Source: Umezawaea sp049997955 | Lineage (GTDB): Bacteria; Actinomycetota; Actinomycetes; Mycobacteriales; Pseudonocardiaceae | Direction: 5' to 3' | Assembly: GCA_049997955.1 (NCBI GenBank) | Contig: JAEBDY010000031.1 | Location: 1-42,214 of the forward strand | DNA length: 42,214 bases | Shown: positions 8,674-17,558 of the stretch, in pieces | Layout: each line of letters starts with the position of its first letter | How positions within the stretch are numbered: the stretch's first letter is position 1 | Notes under the pieces: model-generated | The model's input: the letters and a program-made list of their open reading frames with translations, nothing else | What the model was told of the DNA's origin: nothing | Databases searched by the model: none | Program-made: the position numbers and the translations under genes

Positions 8674-9147
8674 TCACAGGCAGGAACCCCGGTCTTCGCT
8701 GTCGCCGATGATGGCGAACAACATCTGGCGGAAAGACGCGATGTGGTCCTGGCTAAAACCATCGAGCGCCGAAGCCTCGACGGCGGCGCTGGCCTCGGCC
8801 ACCGTGGCGCGCAGGGCTTCACCGCTGTCGGTGATCACCGGGATGCGCAGGCGGCGGTCATGTGGAGAGTTGTGACGGACCACCAGGCCTCGGCGCTCGA
8901 GCCGGTCGAGCTGGCTCATCAGGGTGGTCTTGTCCAGGCTCAGGGTTCTGCCGAGTTCTCCCTGGGTGAGGCCGGGGGTCTTGTGAAGGGCGCTCAGGAC
9001 GATGTATTCGCGTAGGACGAGTCCATGTTTCTCGGCTTGGTCGCCGGTGGCGTTGTGCATGTGCTGTGCTGCTCGGTGCAGCAGCCAGGTGAGCTCGGAA
9101 TCCAGCGAAGGGCGAGGACCTGGCGCCTCCGCGTCACGTGCCGTCAT
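8674..9147 (-). CDS. MarR-family transcriptional regulator
   Basis: A 157-residue MarR protein. The winged helix is clear: LREYIVLSALHKTPGLTQGE, LGRTLSLDKTTLMSQLDRLE, then the wing RRGLVVRHNSPHDRRLRIPV. ATG at 9147 has AAAGGAG with ideal spacing and gives normal family length; the frame continues upstream without similarity. No divergent target gene is intact: the next open frame on the other strand begins near 9631. A short palindrome at 9368-9380 is a possible binding site. Confidence 0.92.
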   Translation of the reverse strand: MTARDAEAPGPRPSLDSELTWLLHRAAQHMHNATGDQAEKHGLVLREYIVLSALHKTPGLTQGELGRTLSLDKTTLMSQLDRLERRGLVVRHNSPHDRRLRIPVITDSGEALRATVAEASAAVEASALDGFSQDHIASFRQMLFAIIGDSEDRGSCL

Positions 9148-9630
9148 GGCGAACTCCTTTCTGCTCGAACCGCTGTCGGCCTTGGAAACCCGCGGTAGTG
9201 GCGGGCTCACAGAGGGCTCCCCTACCGAGGCGGCATCGCGATGCGCGCCACGACGAAGCGCTGCACCGATCAATGGGTCGCCCTTGAGCGCTGCACCACA
9301 CGCCGCCGTTGGGATCGACGCGCCGGTGAAGCGACTCCCGAAAACTATCATCTAAGAAATTCCCAAGCAAGAAGTTCTTGGTTCAGAGTTTCTCTGGGCA
9401 TCGGCGTGCACCCCGATGCCCGCGTGCGCCACGCCGCACGTCACTTGAGGCCCATGAGCGAGGAGCGGACCGCGTCCCGCCAGCCCAGGCGCCGATGTGG
9501 CATGGATGAACACCTGCGAACCATCCAAGAGGGCATCTGATCTACTTTTGGGCAGTTGTGTCCGTTTTGCCTGGATCGTTTCACCAGGTTTGCAGGCCGT
9601 CGCAGCCCGCCCACCAGCGCCGCACTCGCG
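9148..9630. other. Gap upstream of MarR
   Basis: No gene is supported. The stretch contains the AT-rich palindrome at 9368-9380 with a related AAGAAATTCCC just before it; it probably holds the MarR promoter. Confidence 0.4.
9368..9380. promoter_or_regulatory. Palindrome CAAGAA-G-TTCTTG
   Basis: Perfect six-base arms around one G, with a related AAGAAATT just upstream, in an AT-rich patch about 220 bp before the MarR start. MarR proteins bind such short AT-rich palindromes; assignment is inference. Confidence 0.4.
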
Positions 9631-9993
9631 ATGGAGGAACTGCAACGGTGGCTGACCCGCACCAGGACCCGCGGATGCGGCCACGGGCTCGCCATCGGCC
9701 TGCCTGCCAACGTGCGGCAATGCGAGTTCACCGCGGACGACGGTCAGTCGCTCACGATCCGCTGGACCCACGAGGGCACCGCGACGACATCACTCCCACC
9801 ACACGCCACAGAGGTGCGCACCCTCGACGGCACCAGCCGCCCAGTGCGCGTGGGCGACAGCCTCACGGTCACCGGGACTCCTCGCACAGCTGCCGAAGGG
9901 CTAGCAAGGCAAGATCGACTCTTGGCGCGAGACCTTGGTGTAGCGCTCTGCGCTCTGCCAAAACTGCAGAGTCGCGCGAGCCCGAAGAAGTGA
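9631..9993 (+). CDS. Hypothetical protein, possibly truncated at its 3' end
   Basis: About 120 residues starting MEELQRWLTRT. Codons between 9610 and 9880 are strongly GC-biased at position three, supporting real coding. The middle (CEFTADDGQSLTIRWTHEG, then VRVGDSLTVTGTPR) looks like a small beta-rich protein. After about 9890 codon bias fades, where the sequence runs into the decayed ligD region, so the true C-terminus may have been lost. An upstream TTG at 9556 would add 25 residues. I do not recognise the family. Confidence 0.45.
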   Translation: MEELQRWLTRTRTRGCGHGLAIGLPANVRQCEFTADDGQSLTIRWTHEGTATTSLPPHATEVRTLDGTSRPVRVGDSLTVTGTPRTAAEGLARQDRLLARDLGVALCALPKLQSRASPKK

Positions 9994-10214
9994 CACCGCA
10001 ACTGAGAGCGATCATGGTGCTGTCGTCCTGAGACAGCTCAGGTACGCCCAGGTCACGGAAGATCCAGATGTCTCCCCAGCCGCGAGACCCTACTTTGCTG
10101 TGCAAGCCCAGATGCGTGGCATGCGGGGTGAACCACGTGTGGGCAGCAGCCGGCTCACGAGGTCCGCGACGGATCGGATGGACGAGGCTGCCGAGGAGGA
10201 GCCAGCGGCGGGGC

Positions 10215-11180
10215 AGTTCGACGTGGGTCGTGACCAGGTCCGCGAACAGGTCACCGAGCCGGTCGACCCGGTCGAGGACGTCGGGCGCGGTGAACACCAA
10301 CTCTTCGCCGTGGCGGCAGTCTTCGACCTCGGCCCAGGTGATCGGGTCGACACCGTCGACCGGGCCCGGCCCCGCAGCGAGTACGGCGCCACGGTGGTCT
10401 TGGCCGGGTTGTTCTGACTCCAGTCGATCAGCACCCGGCCAATCCGCAACACCTTCGTCATCGTCATCGTCGACACCACCAGATCCGGGGTCCCCCGCGC
10501 CAACCGCTCGCCCACCGCCTTCGCGTACACCGACGTCGCCTCCGGCTGCCCGACGCGCACTCCGATGTGGACCTGCATGCCCTTGGAGCCGCCGGTCTTC
10601 GCGACTGGGGTGCGCCCGTCGGCGATCAGGACCGCGTGCAGCCGTTGCACGACGCGGGCGTACTGCACGATCGTCGCGCCGTCACCGGGATCGAGGTCGA
10701 ACACCAGCCGGTCGGGCAGGCCGCGCACCGGGCCGGGTCGACGGTCCACTGCGGCACGTGCAACTCCAGCGCCGCGAGGTTAGCTGTTCACACCAGCGCG
10801 GGCAGCTCCTCGAACAGCGGATACCGCACCGTTGCGCCGCTGCCGCGGGAGCCGGTGGAGGGCAACCGGACAGCGAGAAGCCAGCCGGGGGCGCCCGCGG
10901 GGACGTTTTTGCCGAAAGATTGCTGGCCGCCCACGCCGTCGGGCCACCGGAGGGTGGTGATCGACCGACCCGCGAGGTGCGGCAGCAGGACCGGCGCGAT
11001 GCGGCTGTAGTAGGTGATGACCTCGGCATTGGTGAACACGGCTTTCGGGTAGAGCACCTTGCCAAGTTCAACAAGGTGAGGGTGCGTTGGCCTGCCCGCA
11101 CGGTGACGCGCGCCCCCTGTCCCGTCGCGGACGTGGCCTTCCACGTTCTCGACAGCGCTGTCCGGGTGGAAGCCGCTATC
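10215..11180 (-). pseudogene. ligD: Decayed LigD polymerase-domain gene (NHEJ)
   Basis: Fragments in different frames assemble into the archaeo-eukaryotic primase-type polymerase domain of LigD, used in non-homologous end joining. In gene order: RVTVRAGQRTLTLLNL; then GKVLYPKAVFTNAEVITYY, LLPHLAGRSITTLRWPDGV and YPLFEELPALV; then a TGA at 10788-10790 exactly where a tryptophan is expected; then TANLAALELHVPQW; then PDRLVFDLDPGDGA (metal-binding DLD), TGGSKGMQVHI and DWSQNNPAKTTVAPYSLRGR; then VFTAPDVLDRVDRLGDLF. Frame changes near 11060, 10740 and 10340-10400 plus the nonsense codon make it non-functional. No ligase or nuclease domain and no Ku gene is present in the window. Confidence 0.85.
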
Positions 11181-11374
11181 GACATCCCTACGCCGGGATA
11201 AACATTGTAGGTCCGATTGCTTCGGGAATGTCGACGACAACTTCGGGAGTTTCACCGACGTCGATGGCGAACCGCGAATGGTATGCGGGCATCTGAGTGA
11301 ATTGATTGCCCACTTCGCGATGATCCTGGTAATCATTTACGAGTCCTGCTCGTACACTGTTGAGAGGATCTCTC

Positions 11375-11731
11375 ATGTCCTTCATAGCACGAGGGAAACT
11401 CGTGGTTGTCCTGCTTGCTGCGGCTTTGTCGACGAGTGTCGCGGCCGTGCCCGCTGTCGCTGCACCCGGCTCGCCGGTCACCGTTCAATCTGGAAGCGGA
11501 ACGGTCAATAACCCCTGGGTTCCGATGCGGGAAGCCCACACGACGTGTGAATCAACCACGCTGTTCGGCAACTACTCCGGTGGCGTCCACCGCAATCCGA
11601 TCGTCGTGCTGCCGCGCGGCACGTGGATCGGTGTCCGGTACATCACCGGCGACGGCCGGTCGGCGGACGTCTTGTGGCACAACCACAGTCAATGGGGCTT
11701 CATGCTCCGCAGTTGCTTCGCCTTCGACTGA
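11375..11731 (+). CDS. Small secreted protein, SH3-like (first of pair)
   Basis: A 118-residue protein with a signal peptide (MSFIARGKLVVVLLAAALST, Ala-rich cleavage near AVAAP). GAGAGG precedes ATG 11375 at suitable spacing. The mature part is about 85 residues with two cysteines (TTCEST and RSCFAFD) that could bond, and a beta-rich pattern VVLPRGTWIGVRYITGDGR ... WHNHSQWGFML reminiscent of bacterial SH3 modules. The next small secreted gene starts 17 bp after its stop, so they are likely one operon. Function unknown; cell-wall binding is a guess. Confidence 0.65.
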   Translation: MSFIARGKLVVVLLAAALSTSVAAVPAVAAPGSPVTVQSGSGTVNNPWVPMREAHTTCESTTLFGNYSGGVHRNPIVVLPRGTWIGVRYITGDGRSADVLWHNHSQWGFMLRSCFAFD

Positions 11732-11748
11732 CGATCAGAGGAGTCCAC

Positions 11749-12018
11749 GTGAAGTTGGCCGCACTGGGTACGGCACTGATGTTGACCACCGTGTTCGCTC
11801 CGTCCGCCACCGCGGATCCGTCCATGCAGGCCGTTCGTCAAGTCTGCGCCCAAGATCTTTACGTTCGCGCCACGGCGGCGGGCGTCATGATCGGCACCCT
11901 GTACTTCCACGAGAACTTCAACGTGTCCCGCTACTCACCCAGCCGCGATTGGGTTTTCGGCCACGCGTATGGCAACGTCCACCAGGATGGTTGGGTACAG
12001 AATGGTTGGTTCTGCTAG
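11749..12018 (+). CDS. Small secreted SH3-like protein (second of pair)
   Basis: An 89-residue exported protein starting with GTG at 11749, with GAGGAG six bases upstream. The signal peptide is VKLAALGTALMLTTVF with cleavage near ATA. The mature peptide has the bacterial SH3 pattern: LYVRATAAGVMIGTLYFHE, then RYSPSRDWVFGHAYGN and a C-terminal GWVQNGWFC. Two cysteines (QVCAQ and the last residue) could bridge the ends. It follows the 11375 gene and is likely co-transcribed. Such domains typically bind peptidoglycan; the role here is unknown. Confidence 0.7.
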   Translation: MKLAALGTALMLTTVFAPSATADPSMQAVRQVCAQDLYVRATAAGVMIGTLYFHENFNVSRYSPSRDWVFGHAYGNVHQDGWVQNGWFC

Positions 12019-12202
12019 TGCGTTGACCATGAACGTTCACCGAGTTGGTGACACGCCGGGCAAGGTCCTGGACCCCGACTCGTGTTGATCTCGCCCTCGA
12101 CAGCGACGACACCGCTGTCGAGGGTGAGGAACACCGATGGCCGAACTGGTCAGACCACGACGGTTCACAGAGGACGACGGGGGCCTTGCCCCAGGTTTGC
12201 GT

Positions 12203-13206
12203 AGTTATTGATGAGTAACTCATTCCTGGCGTGATCGTTGCTGCGGCGTGCAGGTCAAGTTGGTTGATGCGCGGCGGCTTCCTCCTGTTTCCCAGGAGGA
12301 TGTGCGGCGTCGGGTGGTCGCGGCGGTGGAGTCCGGGCGTTCGCAGGTCGAGGTTGCGACAGTGTTCGATGTGTCGTTGCTGTCGGTGCCTCGGAGGGTG
12401 TCAACGTTTCGCACCAAGGGAAACCGAGGACTTCAGGCGGGCAAACGTGGCCGCCGTCCGGACGAGCAGAAAGCGCTCGGTCCCCGGCAGCAGGACCGAA
12501 TCCGACGGGCGGTGATCGGGAAGTTCCCCGACCAAGTGGCGCTGTCCGGGCTGGTGTGGACGCGCGGTCAGGTCGCCGACCTGGTGAAATTGTGGTTCGG
12601 GACCAGTTTGTCGCGGGTGACGATCGGCAGGTATCTCCGGTCGTGGGGCCTCTCGCCGCGGAAACCGGTCCGCAAAGCCCATGAGCAGAACCCGCAGGCC
12701 GTGACGCGATGGCTGGAGCAGGGCTACCCGGCGATCACCGCTCGGGCCACGCGGGAGAAGGCGGTGATCCTCTGGCTTGATCAAACCGGGTTGCGCTCCG
12801 ACGCCGCCGTGGGGACCACGTGGGCGCCGGTTGCCCGGACCCCATTGGTGCCCAAGACCGGGAAACGGTTCGGGGCCAACGCGATGATCGCGATCAGCAA
12901 CAAGGGCGAGCTGTACTTCACCGTGTTCGAAGGCACGTTCACCACCAAGGTCATGACGACGTTCTGCGATCGGTTGACCCGCCACCTCGACCGCAAGATC
13001 CACCTGATCCTAGACGGTCACCCCGTCCACCGGTCCAGGGCGGTCAAGGACTGGATGACCGAGCGTGTGGACCTCGCCGACGAAGCACGCACCCACTTAC
13101 GCCGCCTCCAGAACCAGCCCAAAGCGGTACAAGCCCTGTTCGGCAAGGAAGAAGTCCGCTACGCGGCACACTGACCACACCGCCTTTGCCCTACCCATCA
13201 ATAACT
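12203..13206. mobile_element. IS630-family insertion sequence, internally deleted
   Basis: About 1.0 kb bounded by inverted ends AGTTATTGATG (12203-12213) and CATCAATAACT (13196-13206), extending to 14 of 15 matches. It carries one transposase gene. A clear TA target duplication is not seen. The right end cuts an alpha/beta-hydrolase gene. Confidence 0.75.
12248..13174 (+). CDS. IS630-family transposase lacking the third catalytic acid
   Basis: 308 residues from GTG 12248. The N-terminal helix-turn-helix (QVEVATVFDVSLLSVPRRV) and the RNase-H-like core are present, with first catalytic aspartate in WLDQTG (about residue 178) and second in LILDGHPVHRS (about 256). Relatives then have a segment ending in SPELNPDE that supplies the final glutamate, followed by a helical tail. 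Here the frame jumps after WMTERV (about residue 274, near 13069) straight to LADEARTHLRRLQNQPKAVQ, losing about 35 residues including that motif without breaking the frame. The enzyme should be inactive although the gene still reads through. Confidence 0.85.
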   Translation: MQVKLVDARRLPPVSQEDVRRRVVAAVESGRSQVEVATVFDVSLLSVPRRVSTFRTKGNRGLQAGKRGRRPDEQKALGPRQQDRIRRAVIGKFPDQVALSGLVWTRGQVADLVKLWFGTSLSRVTIGRYLRSWGLSPRKPVRKAHEQNPQAVTRWLEQGYPAITARATREKAVILWLDQTGLRSDAAVGTTWAPVARTPLVPKTGKRFGANAMIAISNKGELYFTVFEGTFTTKVMTTFCDRLTRHLDRKIHLILDGHPVHRSRAVKDWMTERVDLADEARTHLRRLQNQPKAVQALFGKEEVRYAAH

Positions 13207-13735
13207 GGTCAAGCAGGTCAACCAGTTCACGGCCGTTGCCGGGGACGTGACGACCGGAGTTGTAGCGCACGTAGACCGGGGTGACGGCAGGGCGGAGGCG
13301 AGCTTGCTGCCGAGATCCGAGCCGGAGCGTGGGCGGCCGAACCAGTCGGTGCGGAACCAGGAGTGCTCGGTGTCGACCAAGCCGTGCAGGAACACCACCA
13401 GGCAGCTCCTCGCCGACGGGTAGGCCGCCGCAAGCAACTCGCGGTCCAGGTGAAGCCCACGGTCGTCGTGTCGTACGGACATCGCCACGGGCAGACTGCC
13501 ACCACGCGCGATGGCTCGCTCGCCGAAAGCACCGTTGACGAACCCGACAACCCGTTGTCCGACCCAGGATTCGACCAGGACAGCGGGGCGGGCGCACCTG
13601 CGAAGCGACGAGATTCGACAGGCCCTGGACCGCATCCACCACGGTCCCGAAAATCTCGGCCACCAGATCGATGCCGAGCAGGCAACCGTCCACCGGGTCG
13701 GGTGTCACGGGACGACCGCCACGCAGCTCCACCTC
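13207..13735 (-). pseudogene. Alpha/beta-hydrolase (esterase/lipase-like) gene truncated by IS630
   Basis: Read on the minus strand, pieces in two frames join into an alpha/beta hydrolase: FGTVVDAVQGLSNLVASQV; then VNGAFGERAIARGG, LVVFLHGLVDTEHSWF (oxyanion HG motif); then VTPVYVRYNSGRHVPGNGRE and LVDLLDQLL. The order and the HG...YVRYNSG pairing match PGAP1-like esterases. At least two frameshifts are needed, and the gene ends at the right end of the IS630 element; the nucleophile-elbow region that should follow is missing. No continuation is found on the far side of the IS. Confidence 0.65.
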
Positions 13736-14017
13736 ACCGTTCCGTTGAACCTCTCACCGCGAAGTCCACGGCTCACAGCGGATATCCCGATCGATGACGA
13801 CCACCCGTTCTTGGGCGTGTCGCTGGTCATGGCCGATAGCGATTCGAACTCCGTGTAGGCGAGAAACCCGAAGTGGATGGCTGCAGTTGTCGACCTTGGT
13901 TGAACCAGCTGTCTTCCGGGCAACCCTGGGCAAGCTGGCCGTGACCGCGAACGACGGGACGTCGTTACGTGTCCGGTCCCCCTCCGCAGCGCTCTACCGA
14001 TGACAGGGAAGGCACAG

Positions 14018-14500
14018 ATGTCCACCGACGCGATCGTTCTGCTCAAAGAGGACCACAAGACGGTCGAGAAGTTGTTCAAGCAGTTCGAACAGGCAGATGA
14101 GGAAGCCCTTGAGGAGAAGAGGAAGCTCGTCGACTCCATCATCGAGGAGTTGACCGTGCACGCCTACATCGAAGAGGAGATCTTCTACCCCACCGCCCGC
14201 GAGGCGGTGCCGGAGACCAAGGACCACGTCCTGGAAAGCGTCGAGGAGCACCACGTCGTGGCGTGGATGCTGTCGGAGTTGCAGGGCATGGATCCGAAGG
14301 AGGAGAACTTCGACGCGAAGGTCACCGTGCTCACGGAGAACGTTCGCCACCACGTCGAGGAAGAGGAACAGGAGTGGTTTCCCGAGGTCCGCAAGGCCTT
14401 GGGACGCAAACGCCTGCAGGAGCTCGGTGCGCGCATGATCGCCGCGAAGGCCGACGCCCCGCGCGACCCGCTCGCTCTGCGCAGCGCCTCCGCGAAGTAG
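14018..14500 (+). CDS. Hemerythrin HHE domain protein
   Basis: A 160-residue helical protein with hemerythrin-type iron ligands: LLKEDHKTVEKLF, ELTVHAYIEEEIFYP (H-x3-E), VEEHHVVAWM and VRHHVEEEEQEWFP. Such proteins bind a di-iron centre and sense or buffer oxygen, NO or peroxide in the cytoplasm. ATG at 14018 is chosen because GGGAAGG lies at good spacing; an ATG at 14000 is also in frame. A perfect hairpin terminator follows at 14511-14545. Stress genes (GlsB-like, catalase) lie beside it. Confidence 0.9.
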   Translation: MSTDAIVLLKEDHKTVEKLFKQFEQADEEALEEKRKLVDSIIEELTVHAYIEEEIFYPTAREAVPETKDHVLESVEEHHVVAWMLSELQGMDPKEENFDAKVTVLTENVRHHVEEEEQEWFPEVRKALGRKRLQELGARMIAAKADAPRDPLALRSASAK

Positions 14501-14510
14501 TGGAACGTCC

Positions 14511-14545
14511 CGCGCCGTCTCGTCCGGACTGGACGAGACGGCGCG
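14511..14545 (+). terminator. Hairpin terminator of the hemerythrin gene
   Basis: Perfect 15-bp stem (14511-14525 with 14531-14545) and five-base loop GGACT, ten bases after the stop codon. No U tract, as is common in actinomycetes. Confidence 0.8.
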
Positions 14546-14590
14546 GACGCATGGAGGCGGCGGCATGAAGTCCTGACATGCCAATAGGGG

Positions 14591-14622
14591 GAGCCCCGGT
14601 CGCCGTGTGGCGACCGGGGCTC
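14591..14622. terminator. Bidirectional hairpin between convergent genes
   Basis: Arms GAGCCCCGGTCGCC (14591-14604) and GGCGACCGGGGCTC (14609-14622) pair perfectly around GTGT. It sits between the 3' ends of the hemerythrin and GlsB-like genes, mainly serving the latter. Confidence 0.85.
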
Positions 14623-14642
14623 TCTGCTTGCGTGTTCCGGGG

Positions 14643-14909
14643 TCAGGCGTGTGCGCGTCGACCGGTCACGAGTCGGTAGATGCCGAGCAGCACCAGCGAG
14701 CCGAGGATGGCCAGCAGCCAGGTGCTCAGGTCGAAGAAGTTGTTGATGTCGCTGTTGAACAGCGCGCGGCCGATGAAGCCGCCGAGGATGGCACCGACGA
14801 CGCCGATCAGCATCGTGATGATGATGCCGCCGGGGTCCTTGCCGGGCATGATCGCCTTCGCGATGGCGCCGGCGATGAGGCCGAGGACGATCCAACCCAG
14901 AATACCCAC
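14643..14909 (-). CDS. GlsB/YeaQ/YmgE-family stress membrane protein
   Basis: An 88-residue protein with three membrane helices and the family signature GWIVLGLIAGAIAKAIMPG, then GGIIITMLIGVVGAILGGFIG and a last helix before a basic tail. Known relatives (transglycosylase-associated proteins) are small inner-membrane proteins induced by acid or general stress; molecular function is unclear. Start is GTG at 14909 with a GGAAG-type ribosome site. It ends about 20 bp from a strong hairpin. Confidence 0.92.
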   Translation of the reverse strand: MGILGWIVLGLIAGAIAKAIMPGKDPGGIIITMLIGVVGAILGGFIGRALFNSDINNFFDLSTWLLAILGSLVLLGIYRLVTGRRAHA

Positions 14910-15293
14910 GATGACGTCTTCCCTTCCTCTGGTGACAACGACGGACCGCTGTCACTCCTTGCGCTGCTGGGGAGCGGTTGCCCGCGCACCGTCGACTTCA
15001 AACACGTGCTGTCGGCAGATCAACGACAACAGTCGGTGCTGGGTCGACCGGCCGGCCGAACATCCGTTCAGGAGCGCAAACTGTGCCGGCTGTGCGATCG
15101 GTCGAGTTGTCCGCGCTGCCCGGTGCACGAGAAGGTTGACAGCGCACCTGTTTCGGCTGAGCGGAAAGGGCATGGTGCGCATCACCAGGTTGGGAGACGC
15201 GTGCTCGGGACGGCGGATGACCGCCGTCCCGAGCGCCGTCTGACCCTGCGCGTTGAACCGCGTATATCAGGGGCTACCCGTCCTGACCTGCTG
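14910..15293. other. Gap between GlsB-like gene and catalase
   Basis: No gene seen. It should hold the GlsB-like promoter and it contains the catalase terminator at 15203-15234. Confidence 0.6.
15203..15234 (-). terminator. Hairpin terminator of the catalase gene
   Basis: Arms GCTCGGGACGGCGG (15203-15216) and CCGCCGTCCCGAGC (15221-15234) pair perfectly around ATGA, about 60 bases past the catalase stop. Confidence 0.8.
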
Positions 15294-17558
15294 TCAGGAG
15301 ATCGATGCGGGGAAGCGTTCCCACACGCGGTGGGCGCCGAGCAGTTCCGTCATCTTCGTGAGCACCGTCGACGGCTGGTCGTCGATCACGATCCCCGGCC
15401 CCGCGGCACAACCGGCGGCCTCGAGCGCGATGCGCCCGTTGTTCCACGCGCCGATGGCCTTCGCGTGGCGGAAGCACTCCTGGATCATGAGGATCACCCG
15501 CGGGTCGACGGTCGTTCCCGGCGCCCCTGCCTTGTCGTCCCTGGCCGCCAAGGCGTCGACTCCGGGCGGCGGGCTGCCCGCGAGCAGCAGCGCGTCGAAC
15601 TCGATCGACCGGGCGGTGAGGAACGTGCGCTGGGCGACCAGACCGCTGTCGACGTCCAGCGGACCGCCGGTCGGCGCGATCAGCAACGGCACCATGCCAC
15701 CGGCCAGGATCGTCTCCCGAACCACGCGCACACCGTCGAGGTCGGCGGGGTCGACCACGATCCCGATGATGCGTCCGTCAGTCGGCCAGGTCTGGCCGAC
15801 CTGGGACAGTGCGGGGCTCGGGGTGACCTTCGTGAACCGCTCGGCCGCCTTCGGCGCGGGCAGTCCCAGCCCCGTGGCCACCTCCTGGCACAGCACGGGG
15901 TCCACGTTGGCCAGCACCACGAGTTGGCGTTCCTTGATCGCCTGCTCGTAGCACTTGCCCAGCTCGAAGGTGAACGCCCGCACGACGTGCTCCTTCTCCA
16001 CCGGCGAGAGGCTCTGCCAGAACAGCCGCGGCTGCGTGTAGTGATCGGCGAACGAGGCCGGGGACTGCCGGACCTTCACCGACTCGGGCAGTGGCTGCGC
16101 CACCTCGAGGAACGGCCGGTGCTCGACACCAGCCTCGAACGGATTGCCGCCGTCGAGGGAGTTCGGCTTGTACGGGGCGACGCCCGCGTGCACTGCGTGC
16201 TGGTGGAAACCGTCCCGGAGCATGTCGTTGACCGGCACGTGAGGGCGGTTGATGGGGATCTGGTTGAAGTTCGGTCCGGCGAGCCTGGTGAGCTGGGTGT
16301 CGAGGTAGGAGAACAACCGCGCCTGCAACAGCGGGTCGTCGGTGACGTCGATGCCCGGCACCAGGTTGCCCAGGTGGAAGGCGACCTGCTCGGTCTCGGC
16401 GAAGTAGTTCATCGGGTTGCGGTTGAGCGTCAGCATCCCCACCGGCTGCACCGGCGCGAGCTCTTCCGGCACGATCTTGGTCGGGTCGAGCAAGTCGATG
16501 CCCTCGAACGTCTGCTCAGGGGTGTCCGGGAAGACCTGCAGGCCCAGTTCCCACTGCGGGTACGCGCCGGATTCGATGGCGTCGGCGAGGTCGCGGCGGT
16601 GGAAGTCCGGGTCGACGCCGTTGATCATCTGCGCCTCCTCCCACACCAAGGAGTGCACGCCCAGCTTCGGCTTCCAGTGGAACTTCGCCAGCGCGGTGCC
16701 GCCCTCGGCGTTGACCAGGCGGAACGTGTGGACCCCGAAGCCCTCCATGGTCCGGTAGGACCGGGGGATGCCGCGGTCGGACATCTGCCACATCACGTGG
16801 TGGGTGGCCTCGGTGTGCAGGGACACGAAGTCCCAGAACGTGTCGTGCGCGCTCTGCGCCTGCGGGATCTCCCGATCCGGGTGCGGCTTGGCCGCGTGGA
16901 TGATGTCGGGGAACTTGATCCCGTCCTGGATGAAGAAGACCGGGATGTTGTTGCCGACCAGGTCGAAGTTGCCTTCAGAGGTGTAGAACTTCGTCGAGAA
17001 CCCGCGGGTGTCGCGCACGGTGTCCGCCGATCCGCGCGATCCGACGACCGTGGAGAACCGCACGAACACGGGCGTCTCGACGCCGTCACCCAAGAAGGCC
17101 GACTTGCAGATCGATTCGGCCGTGCCGTAACCGACGAACACGCCGTGCGCACCGTAGCCACGCGCGTGGACCACCCGCTCCGGGATCCGCTCGTGGTCGA
17201 AGTGCGTGATCTTTTCGCGCAGGTGGTGGTCCTGCAACAGCGTCGGGCCGCGCTCCCCCGCCTTGAGCGAGTGGTCGGTGTCGCGCAGCCGCGCCCCACC
17301 GGAGGTGGTGAGGTACTCGCCCTGCTGGCCATTCGACAGCTTCGGAGCACCGGTGGGAGCACCAGTCGGTGTGACCGTCTCAGGTCCGGTCTGGTCGTGC
17401 TTGGGCTTCAACGGGCCGCGCGGCTCGGTCGGTTCGTCAAGCGCCGGCGGTTCGCTGTTCGGAGCGCCGGGGATGGGAGGGTTCACCAGCTCGGCCACCT
17501 TCTCCACGGCCTTGTCAAGGGCAGCCTTGACGAGCTTGCCCGGCTTGCTGGGGGCCAC
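15294..17558 (-). CDS. katE: Large-subunit (clade II, HPII/KatE-type) catalase
   Basis: A 754-residue heme catalase that dismutates hydrogen peroxide. The active-site histidine lies in RVVHARGYGAHG, the distal asparagine in FDLVGNNIPVFF, and the proximal heme tyrosine in RLFSYLDTQLTRL. The extra C-terminal flavodoxin/GATase1-like domain (VLANVDPVL onward, ending near residue 750) defines the large clade. An N-terminal extension of about 75 residues rich in Pro and Thr precedes the core, normal for HPII types. Start is GTG at 17558 with GAGGAGG upstream. It ends in a strong hairpin at 15203-15234. Adjacent hemerythrin and stress membrane genes suggest an oxidative or general stress cluster. 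Confidence 0.96.
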   Translation of the reverse strand: MAPSKPGKLVKAALDKAVEKVAELVNPPIPGAPNSEPPALDEPTEPRGPLKPKHDQTGPETVTPTGAPTGAPKLSNGQQGEYLTTSGGARLRDTDHSLKAGERGPTLLQDHHLREKITHFDHERIPERVVHARGYGAHGVFVGYGTAESICKSAFLGDGVETPVFVRFSTVVGSRGSADTVRDTRGFSTKFYTSEGNFDLVGNNIPVFFIQDGIKFPDIIHAAKPHPDREIPQAQSAHDTFWDFVSLHTEATHHVMWQMSDRGIPRSYRTMEGFGVHTFRLVNAEGGTALAKFHWKPKLGVHSLVWEEAQMINGVDPDFHRRDLADAIESGAYPQWELGLQVFPDTPEQTFEGIDLLDPTKIVPEELAPVQPVGMLTLNRNPMNYFAETEQVAFHLGNLVPGIDVTDDPLLQARLFSYLDTQLTRLAGPNFNQIPINRPHVPVNDMLRDGFHQHAVHAGVAPYKPNSLDGGNPFEAGVEHRPFLEVAQPLPESVKVRQSPASFADHYTQPRLFWQSLSPVEKEHVVRAFTFELGKCYEQAIKERQLVVLANVDPVLCQEVATGLGLPAPKAAERFTKVTPSPALSQVGQTWPTDGRIIGIVVDPADLDGVRVVRETILAGGMVPLLIAPTGGPLDVDSGLVAQRTFLTARSIEFDALLLAGSPPPGVDALAARDDKAGAPGTTVDPRVILMIQECFRHAKAIGAWNNGRIALEAAGCAAGPGIVIDDQPSTVLTKMTELLGAHRVWERFPASIS

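Noticed and set aside
11188..11289. Minus-strand frame reading MPAYHSRFAIDVGETPEVVV and on to a stop
   Set aside because: Protein-like in appearance but only 34 codons, no ribosome site, low third-position GC and no context.
12190..13220. TA target duplication flanking the IS630 element
   Set aside because: TA occurs at the left border but the right border reads TGG, so no duplication can be claimed.
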